Below are positions 1-7,727 of a stretch of DNA of 64,000 bases, in pieces (the stretch's first letter is position 1; every line of letters starts with the position of its first letter). The stretch comes from an uncultured Granulosicoccus sp. (GTDB taxonomy: Bacteria > Pseudomonadota > Gammaproteobacteria > Granulosicoccales > Granulosicoccaceae). The position numbers and the translations under genes were made by a program. The DNA lies in NCBI GenBank assembly GCA_947495035.1, contig CANLXI010000020.1, positions 1 through 64,000 of the forward strand, read 5' to 3'. Below the pieces are notes generated by a model. That model was not told the origin of the DNA. It did no database searches and saw only the letters and a program-made list of their open reading frames with translations.

Positions 1-78
1 TCTGATGCGGGTGTCTGATGCGGGTGTCTGATGCGGGTGTCTGATGCGGGTGTCTGATGCGGGTGTCTGATGCGGGTC
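1..78. repeat. 13-bp tandem repeat, six copies
   Basis: Six head-to-tail copies of the 13-mer TCTGATGCGGGTG start at positions 1, 14, 27, 40, 53 and 66; the last copy ends imperfectly. The array touches the left edge of the window, so its true length is unknown. A 13-bp unit is not a multiple of three, so it would change reading frame in every copy and is unlikely to be coding. No gene is visible around it. Confidence 0.95.
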
Positions 79-82
79 AGAG

Positions 83-128
83 AATATACCACCATTGCAA
101 AGTCCGGCAATAATATACCACCATTGCA
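83..128. repeat. 17-bp direct repeat pair
   Basis: The 17-mer AATATACCACCATTGCA occurs at 83-99 and again, identical, at 112-128, a 29-bp offset. It lies directly after the 13-bp tandem array. It could be a binding-site pair, part of an intergenic repeat family, or debris of a mobile element. No transposase remnant was seen. Confidence 0.9.
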
Positions 129-420
129 GTGCTGGGCGTCAATTCTCGCAGGCCTGACATCGTGTCAATAATGAACACCTGACGGACCTGGCAATGGTCA
201 CCAAGGGCAGAGGGTCAGCCTAACTGAAGCCGCTAACGATGACCATTGACACACTCGAACGATCAGCACTCTGCATGCGCAGTGTCAGCACCTGCTGCCG
301 CGTACTGGCCAGATGGATTCACAAGTGACTACTGACAAGGCTACGGACAGGGTGCAGACAGATTACGGGCAGGGAGCAGGCGGATTGTGGGGAAGTTCGG
401 ACAAGGTGCGGGCAGAATCG
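129..420. other. Intergenic stretch, inverted repeat only
   Basis: No convincing gene is seen here; short open frames overlapping 313-569 run antisense into the M20 gene and resemble nothing. A 9-bp perfect inverted repeat, CAATGGTCA at 192-200 and TGACCATTG at 240-248, is present with a 39-bp spacer. It lies downstream of the minus-strand M20 gene but has no T-run, so it is not a clear terminator. Confidence 0.5.
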
Positions 421-1578
421 TCATGGCCTCGAGCAATCGAGAACCCGGTGGATGGTGTCGAGCAGAAGCTCGGTGCCAGTCGGTATCAGGGCATCGGGGA
501 AGTCATAGTCGGGATTGTGCAGCTGTGGCTGAGATTCGCCAGCTCCCAGAAACATCATCGTTGACTTGACACCTTGCAGGGCAAAGCGTCCGAAATCCTC
601 GGACCAGCGCATCGGCTGATCCATTTCATGAATGTCGAGCCCCCGAACCCGTGCAGCCTGACGGGCGATATCCGTGGCTTCGACATCATTCTCCGAGCTC
701 GGAAAAATGTCATGCCAGGTAATGCTGATGTCCAGAGGTTCGCTAATGGCGTCCAGCATCGTTTCTACCTGACCGATCAATTCGGCCATGCCTGTGTCGG
801 TCATGCAGCGCAGAGTCAGACGCATCTCACCTTCACCTGGAGCAACTCCGAACGTCGGCTCGCCCAGTCGCACATGCGTCAATGTGCACAAGGCATAATC
901 GCTATCTGAAATACTGCCGGTACTCAGGGTTGAAAACTGCTGGACAAGGCTGGCCATTGCCTGGCCGGGCGAGATGCCATCTTCAGGTGCTGCGGCGTGG
1001 GATGTCTTTCCGTGAAAGCGGATCTGCATTCCTCGCGACGCGCAGTTGGCGGGACCCTGGCGGAGGCCGATCTCGGCCAATGGTCGGCCCGGTACATTAT
1101 GGTAGGAGAATGCATAGTCTGGCCGAATCTGTGGCCAGCGAGGATCCTCGATAACGGCTTGAGCGCCAACGCCGGTCTCCTCTGCCGGCTGGAACAGCAA
1201 GACCACGCGACCTCGGCTGGGTCGCTGCATCAGTCCAAGTCCCACACCCAGAACAATGCACATGTGGCCGTCATGACCGCAGAGGTGTGCCTTGCCCGGA
1301 ATTTCAGAACGATAGGGAAGGGTGGACTGTTCGACGATGGGTAAGGCGTCCAGTTCGCAGCGGATCATGACTGTTGGTCCGTCCTCCTTGCCGCGGAATT
1401 CGGCAGCAACCCCGTGACCGCCCAGATTCTTCCAGATGAGATCGGCACCCATGGTGCTCAGTTCCTGAACGATTCGCGCTGCCGTCTGCTCTTCATGACC
1501 AGAGATCTCCGGTTGCCGATGGAAGTCATGGCGCAAGGCGGTCAGCCGGGAAATCTGTGCGGGGGTGAGAGTGTACAT
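421..1578 (-). CDS. M20D family amidohydrolase/peptidase
   Basis: A 385-residue cytosolic metal-dependent amidohydrolase of the M20D group (hippurate hydrolase, N-acyl-amino-acid amidohydrolase, IAA-amino-acid hydrolase type), which cleaves the amide bond of N-acylated amino acids. Visible are the metal-ligand region C100-GHDGH (residues 100-105), the PAEE motif with E133/E134, His160 in the SYHN segment, a dimerisation-domain stretch around GKTSHAAAPEDG, and a late His in QLHNPDYDFPD. The usual DMDALP motif reads CELDALP here (74-80). The length is normal for the family. The substrate cannot be read from sequence, and the gene has no operon partner with an obvious link. The start is the ATG at 1578. 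Confidence 0.85.
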   Translation of the reverse strand: MYTLTPAQISRLTALRHDFHRQPEISGHEEQTAARIVQELSTMGADLIWKNLGGHGVAAEFRGKEDGPTVMIRCELDALPIVEQSTLPYRSEIPGKAHLCGHDGHMCIVLGVGLGLMQRPSRGRVVLLFQPAEETGVGAQAVIEDPRWPQIRPDYAFSYHNVPGRPLAEIGLRQGPANCASRGMQIRFHGKTSHAAAPEDGISPGQAMASLVQQFSTLSTGSISDSDYALCTLTHVRLGEPTFGVAPGEGEMRLTLRCMTDTGMAELIGQVETMLDAISEPLDISITWHDIFPSSENDVEATDIARQAARVRGLDIHEMDQPMRWSEDFGRFALQGVKSTMMFLGAGESQPQLHNPDYDFPDALIPTGTELLLDTIHRVLDCSRP

Positions 1579-1710
1579 GCGGAGCGTATGCGCTTTACCG
1601 GGACGTCGCTGGAGCGGGAGTCTACCCCGGTATCATTGCACACTCTGCAGCGTTGCTACAGGGCAGTTGATGACCTCGATACACACTCCATGCGTGTATC
1701 TGGTGTGCTT

Positions 1711-2889
1711 TCAGGCAGCGCGTGAGGATGTATCCGCTGTCAGTTGTTCGATGGCCTTGTAGGCATCCAGCCAGGAGTCGACCACTTTTTCCGGTATGAA
1801 TTCGTGCAGATAATCCCTGCATGCCTGTTCCTGCTGGGCGTCACTGGTCTGTGTGAAGTTCGCTTGCAGATAGCGGATGCTGTGCAGAACCATCAGCGGT
1901 GTGATGATATCCACACTGCGTGGTGGTGATTCGTTCTGCAAGGCAACGGCCTCCACGACGGCGTCGGGCATGAACCAGCCATGCAGTATGCTGGCGCCAA
2001 CCAGCTCCGGACTCAAGGAACCATCGAGTACGGCATTCTGTTTCTGTACGGCGGTGACCAGTTCACCCACATTGGACATCATGCCGGCGATCTGGCAGTG
2101 ATCAACCGAGCTTCTGGGCAGTCTGGCGTAGCGGGCGAACTGGTTGCACAGCGCGCCGATGCGCATTGCTTCGCTGTTGAGCTGGGACAGACGGCTTGCA
2201 CTGAGTGTGCTGCCATCGAAACGGGCAAACACCTTGGTGGTGAGAGTGATGTTCTTGATCAGGTGCACACCGAGCAGTGTTACCGCCTGGCCAACCGACT
2301 CAACGCGTTTGTTGATACCGTAAAACGCCGAATTGACGACTTTCAGTACCGTGAGAGTCAGTCCCGTGTCGCTTTCGACGATCTCGCCGACCTTCAGCAA
2401 GGAGCTGTGAGGGGAGGACAACTCCTGCATCATCTGATCGTAAATGGCCGGTATGGCCGGTATCGAGGATACCGAGCTCATGTATTTCTTCAGATTGTCG
2501 GCTTGCATCGACTGGCGAAGTCGCATGGAGCGTTCGATGGTTGTGGCCAGATGAGCGGCGCAGAAAGGTTTCAGCAGAAACCTCTGGTTGGCCCGTGCGT
2601 TGCCAAGGACGGCTTCGGTATCGGCATTGGCTGTCAGAGTCAGCCGGATGGTCTGTTCGTTTTCCACACGAATCTGTTCGAGCAGGTCGAAACTGGCCAT
2701 GTCCTTCAGATTGGCCTCGCAAACGATGACGTCAATGGCTTTGCTGCCAACGGCTGCGGCAATGAGTTGCAGTGTCTTGCTGCCGGAATCCGCGTGCTCG
2801 ACGGTCCAGTCGGGACGTTCGGCGGCCAGCGCCTGGCAGGCTTCCTGCCCGGCATTGGTGTCACTGTCTACGATCAGAATATTGCTCAT
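1711..2889 (-). CDS. HDOD protein with degenerate receiver domain
   Basis: The 392-residue protein has an N-terminal response-regulator receiver fold (about residues 1-120) followed by an HDOD domain (about 130-345). HDOD domains are signalling modules related to HD phosphohydrolases, usually without catalysis. The start is placed at ATG 2889 (MSNILIVD), where the receiver fold begins; the frame stays open upstream to 2946 without family similarity. The receiver is unusual: the expected phospho-accepting Asp is Glu58 in VIVCEANL (codon GAG at 2716-2718), and the acidic pair at the end of strand 1 reads D8-S9. The conserved Thr (LTLTANAD) and Lys (FLLKPF) remain. It is probably not phosphorylated in the normal way, and no partner kinase is adjacent. 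Confidence 0.85.
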   Translation of the reverse strand: MSNILIVDSDTNAGQEACQALAAERPDWTVEHADSGSKTLQLIAAAVGSKAIDVIVCEANLKDMASFDLLEQIRVENEQTIRLTLTANADTEAVLGNARANQRFLLKPFCAAHLATTIERSMRLRQSMQADNLKKYMSSVSSIPAIPAIYDQMMQELSSPHSSLLKVGEIVESDTGLTLTVLKVVNSAFYGINKRVESVGQAVTLLGVHLIKNITLTTKVFARFDGSTLSASRLSQLNSEAMRIGALCNQFARYARLPRSSVDHCQIAGMMSNVGELVTAVQKQNAVLDGSLSPELVGASILHGWFMPDAVVEAVALQNESPPRSVDIITPLMVLHSIRYLQANFTQTSDAQQEQACRDYLHEFIPEKVVDSWLDAYKAIEQLTADTSSRAA

Positions 2890-3157
2890 TCTTGCACTCG
2901 AGCCTCCATGTGGGGTGCCAGACACAGCCGGCAATAAGCTCGGCAAGCAATGACTCAGATAACAATCAGCGCAAGCAGTGCCTCCGGCTTGTGGGGCAAA
3001 CTCCTACAAGTTCTCTGCCAAGATCGCATCGAGCATAACCCTGTGCCCTGGTTTCTCGACCAGCGCCGCAACAGAGCCGAGTGTCATGCTCGATCATGGC
3101 CGCAAGGGCGAAGCCTGGGGCACAGGCTCATCCCCGAGGGAGAGTGCACGTTGAAGG

Positions 3158-4576
3158 TCAGCGGTTTTCTTCGATCAGCGCCTGATACCAGTGCGCACTT
3201 TGCTTGAGCGTGCGTTTCTGGGTTTCATAGTCGACATGTATCAGACCGAAACGCATGTTGTAGCCTTCGGCCCACTCGAAATTGTCCATCAGACTCCAGG
3301 CGAAATAACCTCGCACGTCGACACCAGCCTGCATGGCGTCGCGAACAGCTGCCAGGTGTTGCTGCATGTAATCGATGCGTGGCTGGTCTTCAACCTTGCC
3401 GTTCTGTACGCCATGGTTGTACGCCGCGCCGTTTTCGGTGATGTAACACGGAGGCAGGGTGTAGCGATCGTTGATATCCACCAGAAGGTCGTGGAAGCTG
3501 CGTCCGTCGACTTCCCAACCGATATCCGTCCGGACAACATCCGGATTGTCGATCTGAATGCTGGCCGGGTAATCCGCTTGCGAGTTGTTGGCATCGGCGA
3601 TGTGGAACGGGGTGTAGTAGTTCAGACCCCAGTAATCCAGTGGCTGCGCAATGGTTCTCATCTCATCCTGCCAGCCCTCTGGCAGGCGATCACCCAGATG
3701 CTCGATGGCTTCGGCCGGGTACTCGCCCTTGAACAAGGGGTCGAGAAACAGGCCGTTGTGAAACGTGCCATGCCGTCTGCAGGCCTCGATGTCACGGTCC
3801 CGATCGGTGGCCGGGTACAGAGACTGCAGGTTCAGAACGATGCCCAGTGGCACCGTGTCACGACTGGCGCGCATCGCCTGAACGGACAGACCGTGAGCGA
3901 CATGCTGGCCATGCAGCACGGCCAGGGCGGAGTCGAGGTTCTTTTCCCCAGGTGCATGTATGCCGTACAGATGACTGAGGATGGACGAACACCAGGGCTC
4001 ATTGAAGGTGGATACCGCACTGATCCGGTCACCGAAATGATCCATGACCGTTGCGGCGTAGTGTGCGAAGGCATCGGCGGTGGCGCGGTTTTTCCAGCCG
4101 CCCTTGTCGGCAAGCGCTTGCGGCAGATCCCAGTGGTAGAGCGTGGGATAGGCCTTCAATCCGCGTTCCAGACAGCCGTCTATCAGTCGGTCATAGAAGG
4201 CGAGTCCGCGATCGTTGAGCTGTCCGCTACCACGCGGAAACAGGCGGGGCCAGGCTATCGAGAAGCGGTAGGCGTCGACACCCAGAGAGGCCGTCAGATC
4301 GAGATCCGAAGCCCAGCGATGATAATGATCGCAGGCGACATCGCCGGTATCGCCGTTGTGAACCCGCCCGGGCGTATGTGAAAACGTATCCCAGATGGAG
4401 GCACCGCGCCCATCTTCCAGAACCGCCCCTTCTATCTGATAGGCGGCTGTTGCGACGCCGAACAGGAAATCGGCTGGAAACTGCAGATCGCCTATGGCGT
4501 CATCTGATTCGTATGACATGCTGGACAATGGAAGCAATGGCAGGGCCGGAAGGAGCCCTGCCATATCTTGACACAT
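3158..4576 (-). CDS. GH1 family beta-glucosidase
   Basis: A 472-residue glycoside hydrolase family 1 enzyme, expected to release terminal beta-linked glucose (or galactose, fucose) from oligosaccharides in the cytoplasm. The acid/base Glu193 is in STFNEPW and the nucleophile Glu381 in YITENGAAY. The family N-terminal signature FPADFLFGVATAAYQIEGA is at 33-51, and WSLMDNFEWAEGY lies near the end. The start at ATG 4576 has a GAGGG ribosome site about 6 nt upstream; ATG 4519 (MSYESDD) is closer to the usual family start but has no clear site. No signal peptide is needed for the fold. It lies 39 bp after fhs on the same strand and may be co-transcribed. Confidence 0.92.
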   Translation of the reverse strand: MCQDMAGLLPALPLLPLSSMSYESDDAIGDLQFPADFLFGVATAAYQIEGAVLEDGRGASIWDTFSHTPGRVHNGDTGDVACDHYHRWASDLDLTASLGVDAYRFSIAWPRLFPRGSGQLNDRGLAFYDRLIDGCLERGLKAYPTLYHWDLPQALADKGGWKNRATADAFAHYAATVMDHFGDRISAVSTFNEPWCSSILSHLYGIHAPGEKNLDSALAVLHGQHVAHGLSVQAMRASRDTVPLGIVLNLQSLYPATDRDRDIEACRRHGTFHNGLFLDPLFKGEYPAEAIEHLGDRLPEGWQDEMRTIAQPLDYWGLNYYTPFHIADANNSQADYPASIQIDNPDVVRTDIGWEVDGRSFHDLLVDINDRYTLPPCYITENGAAYNHGVQNGKVEDQPRIDYMQQHLAAVRDAMQAGVDVRGYFAWSLMDNFEWAEGYNMRFGLIHVDYETQKRTLKQSAHWYQALIEENR

Positions 4577-4615
4577 TCATGCCCTCGCGTGAGGCGTGCA
4601 GCCGCCAGCAGGTGT

Positions 4616-6292
4616 TCAGAACAGTCCTTCGATCTGTCCTGAATCATTGAGCCGGATGACTTCGGCTGACGGCACTTTGGGCAATCCGGGCATCGTCATG
4701 ATCTCGCCACAGACCACGACAACAAACCCGGCTCCAGCCGAGAGGCGTACCTCTCTGATCGGCACCGAATGCCCCGTCGGTGCACCACGCAGGTTCTGAT
4801 CAGTCGAGAAGCTGTATTGCGTCTTTGCCATGCAGATCGGCAGATGTCCGTACCCGGCATTTTCCCATTGGCGAAGCTGCTCACGCACCTTCTTGTCCGC
4901 CAGTACATCATCGGCGCGGTATATGCGCTTGGCAATGGTTTCGATCTTTTCGAACAACGGCATGTCATCAGGATAGAGCGGACTGAACTGGGAGGAACCG
5001 GAATCGGCTATGGCGGCGATGCGTGTCGCCAGCTCCCGCGTTCCCTCCGAGCCCTGCGCCCAGTGCTTGCAGACAATGGCCTCTGAACCGAGTGTACGGA
5101 CGAATTGTCTGATCGCATCGATTTCAGACTCGGTGTCGGTGACGAAATGATTGATGGCGACAACCACCGGCACACCGAAGGATTTGACATTTTCCACATG
5201 CCGACCCAGATTGGCACAGCCTTGTTTCACGGCCTGGATATTCTCTTCACCGAGATCCTCGCGCGCCACGCCGCCATTCATCTTCATGGCCCTTACCGTG
5301 GCCACGACCACCACGGCATCGGGTGACAGGCCTGCCTTGCGGCATTTGATGTTCATGAATTTCTCGGCACCCAGGTCGGCACCGAAACCGGCCTCGGTGA
5401 CCACGTAGTCGGCAAGCTTCAATGCCGTTTGTGTGGCTACCACCGAATTGCAACCGTGCGCAATGTTGGCAAAGGGGCCGCCGTGGACGAAGGCCGGATT
5501 GTTCTCCAGCGTCTGTACCAGATTGGGTTGCATGGCATCCTTGAGCAATACCGTCATGGCCCCATCGGCCTTGAGATCCCGGCAGTACACTGGGCTCAGA
5601 TCTCGGCGATAGGCGATGATGATATCGCCCAGACGTTGCTCCAGATCTTCCAGACTGCTTGCCAGACAGAGGATCGCCATGACTTCGGATGCCACCGTGA
5701 TATCGAAACCGGCTTCGCGCGGAAAACCGTTGGTAGCCCCTCCCAGGCTGGTTGTGATCTGTCGCAGCGCGCGATCATTCATGTCGACAACGCGGCGCCA
5801 GACGACTCGCCGTGAATCGATCTCCAGACTGTTGCCCCAGTAGATATGATTGTCGATCATGGCCGACAACAGGTTGTGTGCCGAGGTGATGGCATGAAAG
5901 TCGCCGGTGAAATGCAGGTTCATGTCTTCCATCGGTATGACCTGCGCATAGCCGCCTCCGGCGGCACCTCCCTTCATGCCGAAGCACGGTCCCAGCGATG
6001 CTTCGCGAATGCAGATGGCCGTCTTCTTGCCGATGGCATTCAAGCCATCGCCCAGGCCCACGGTGGTGGTGGTCTTGCCCTCACCGGCAGGCGTGGGGTT
6101 GATGGCAGTCACCAGAATCAACTTGCCATCGGGCCTGTCCTTCAGTGATGCGATGAATTCGGCCGACACCTTGGCCTTGTCGTGGCCGTAGGGAAGCAGA
6201 TGTTCACTATCGATACCCAGCTTCTCGCCGATTTCCTGAATCGGTTGACTGGTTGCGGCGCGTGCAATCTCGATGTCGGTCAGATGCGTCAT
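4616..6292 (-). CDS. fhs: Formate-tetrahydrofolate ligase
   Basis: A 558-residue ATP-dependent enzyme that makes 10-formyl-THF from formate, THF and ATP, feeding one-carbon units into purine and formyl-methionine synthesis or clearing formate. The P-loop-like motif PTPAGEGKTTTTVG (about 66-79) and the blocks REASLGPCFGMKGGAAGGG and NIAHGCNSV are typical. Length matches the family. The start ATG 6292 has an AGAGGAT ribosome site. It is the first gene of a probable leftward unit with the beta-glucosidase. Confidence 0.97.
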   Translation of the reverse strand: MTHLTDIEIARAATSQPIQEIGEKLGIDSEHLLPYGHDKAKVSAEFIASLKDRPDGKLILVTAINPTPAGEGKTTTTVGLGDGLNAIGKKTAICIREASLGPCFGMKGGAAGGGYAQVIPMEDMNLHFTGDFHAITSAHNLLSAMIDNHIYWGNSLEIDSRRVVWRRVVDMNDRALRQITTSLGGATNGFPREAGFDITVASEVMAILCLASSLEDLEQRLGDIIIAYRRDLSPVYCRDLKADGAMTVLLKDAMQPNLVQTLENNPAFVHGGPFANIAHGCNSVVATQTALKLADYVVTEAGFGADLGAEKFMNIKCRKAGLSPDAVVVVATVRAMKMNGGVAREDLGEENIQAVKQGCANLGRHVENVKSFGVPVVVAINHFVTDTESEIDAIRQFVRTLGSEAIVCKHWAQGSEGTRELATRIAAIADSGSSQFSPLYPDDMPLFEKIETIAKRIYRADDVLADKKVREQLRQWENAGYGHLPICMAKTQYSFSTDQNLRGAPTGHSVPIREVRLSAGAGFVVVVCGEIMTMPGLPKVPSAEVIRLNDSGQIEGLF

Positions 6293-6619
6293 GGGTGTGG
6301 TGATCCTCTTGGCGGTGACAGTGCCGTCAGAATGACTGAATTGACAGGGGTCAGGTATCCCGGGAAGGTCGCAAACATGTCTGACGGGGACACGGCGATG
6401 CCTGATGGCTGCGCGGAGCGTGATCAGTCGGCTCTACCCCAGCGACAGAGTGCAGTGGTAATCTGTCAGACGAGAATTCATGGACACTGATGACGGCATG
6501 CTCCAGTTCGATGCAATCAAGACGAAGGTTTGCGGTGTGGCCACTGAACCGGGATGTCCGGCTGCGCCGTTTGCCGCATCCGCGGTGGTCGGGATCCATG
6601 CTGCGGGTTGCGCCTGCCG
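6293..6619. other. Divergent intergenic region, possible small ORF
   Basis: This gap separates fhs (leftward) from the XdhC-like gene (rightward) and must hold both promoters; no convincing -35/-10 pair was found. A 47-codon frame runs from ATG 6480 to the TGA at 6621-6623. Its stop overlaps the proposed XdhC start (ATGA). Its product has no recognisable domain and no good ribosome site, so it is not called as a gene. Confidence 0.4.
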
Positions 6620-7570
6620 ATGAGCACGAGTCTCGGTATGAAGAACGGTGCCCTCGAGGTACTGGAACAGGCACTGGTCTGGTTGCAGGCGGGTCATGGA
6701 GTGGAACTTGTCACGGTGGTTCGCACCTGGGGATCATCGCCACGTCCGGTCGGTTCGATTGCGGCCGTACGTGATGACGGTGTACTGGTGGGCTCGGTCT
6801 CGGGCGGTTGTGTCGAAAAGCAGTTGTCGGAGAGCTTTCGCGGGCAGGCGGCGTCCCGTGCTCACACCCACAAGGTGGATGATGAGGAAGCCCGGCGATT
6901 CGGGCTGGCCTGCGGTGGTGAACTGGAGCTGGTTTTCGAAACACTGGACAGTGCTGCTGCGCTGCTGGATCTGCTGGAACGGCTCGGCAGGCGAGAGCGG
7001 GTACGACGCGAAGTCAGCATCGGTAACAGTGAGGCGACCCTGGCACCGGCAAGTCGCAGTGATCGATTCGGCTGGGACGGACAGCTCATGCGACAGATTT
7101 TTGGCCCCTCCTGGCGATTGCTGATCGTCGGTGCCGGGCAGCTGTCGCGTTTTGCGGCGGAGTTCGGACAGGCCATCGATTTCGAAGTGCTGGTGGTGGA
7201 ACCCCGGGAACATTTCCGGGAAGCCTGGAACGTCCCCTCCGTTGCCATTCTGTCAGACAGCCCGGATGATGCGGTTCTGCAATTTGCCAATGATCCGCAC
7301 AGTGCGGTGCTGGCACTGACACATGATCCCAATATCGACGATCTGGCCTTGCTGGAAGCCTTGCCGGGCAAGGCGTTCTATGTCGGTGCACTGGGCTCGG
7401 TGCGAAATTACGAAAAGCGTGTCAAACGTCTGGCAGGTCTGGATGTGCCTGCCGATGCGATAGCTCGCCTGCGAGGCCCGATCGGGCTGTCCATCGGCAG
7501 TCGCACATCTGCCGAGATTGCCATCTCGATCATGGCCGAGCTGATTCAGGTCAGACATTCACTGGGCTGA
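6620..7570 (+). CDS. XdhC/CoxI family protein
   Basis: A 316-residue protein of the XdhC/CoxI family. Known members bind molybdenum cofactor and help sulfurate and insert it into xanthine dehydrogenase-type enzymes. The N-terminal XdhC motif region includes GSSPRPVGS and SVSGGCVE. The C-terminal half is a Rossmann-like domain starting at LLIVGAGQLSRFAAEF. A conserved C-terminal block reads GLSIGSRTSAEIAISIMAE. The start at ATG 6620 (MSTSLGM) is chosen because the open frame upstream to 6554 lacks family similarity; ATG 6638 is also possible. No molybdenum hydroxylase gene lies in the window, so its client enzyme is elsewhere or absent. Confidence 0.88.
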   Translation: MSTSLGMKNGALEVLEQALVWLQAGHGVELVTVVRTWGSSPRPVGSIAAVRDDGVLVGSVSGGCVEKQLSESFRGQAASRAHTHKVDDEEARRFGLACGGELELVFETLDSAAALLDLLERLGRRERVRREVSIGNSEATLAPASRSDRFGWDGQLMRQIFGPSWRLLIVGAGQLSRFAAEFGQAIDFEVLVVEPREHFREAWNVPSVAILSDSPDDAVLQFANDPHSAVLALTHDPNIDDLALLEALPGKAFYVGALGSVRNYEKRVKRLAGLDVPADAIARLRGPIGLSIGSRTSAEIAISIMAELIQVRHSLG

Positions 7571-7727
7571 TAACACTCTCGCAAGCGCCAGCTGACGGCA
7601 ACTGGCACGTCAGACGCCCCATGGCGGGTGCGTTGTCGAGTTCCTGCCAATATACTTCTACACTTCGATCTCCTGCATACCTGTCTTCCAACGACAGGCA
7701 CGACAAACACACAATCACGAAATTGAC

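Noticed and set aside
1..128. Origin of replication iterons
   Set aside because: Short repeats are present but there is no DnaA-box cluster, AT-rich unwinding region or replication gene nearby.
574..1344. Several plus-strand open frames of 80-115 codons
   Set aside because: They lie antisense to the M20 amidohydrolase gene, have Arg/Ser-rich shadow composition and no ribosome sites or domains.
1981..2937. A 318-codon plus-strand frame
   Set aside because: It is the exact antisense of the HDOD gene, which has clear domains; the antisense product matches nothing.
3112..3128. Hairpin AGCCTG/CAGGCT as a terminator
   Set aside because: The 6-bp stem has no T-run and lies upstream of the leftward HDOD gene's neighbour without a fitting orientation.
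3191..4381. A 396-codon plus-strand frame
   Set aside because: It is antisense to the GH1 gene with intact catalytic motifs; long antisense frames are common in GC-rich DNA.
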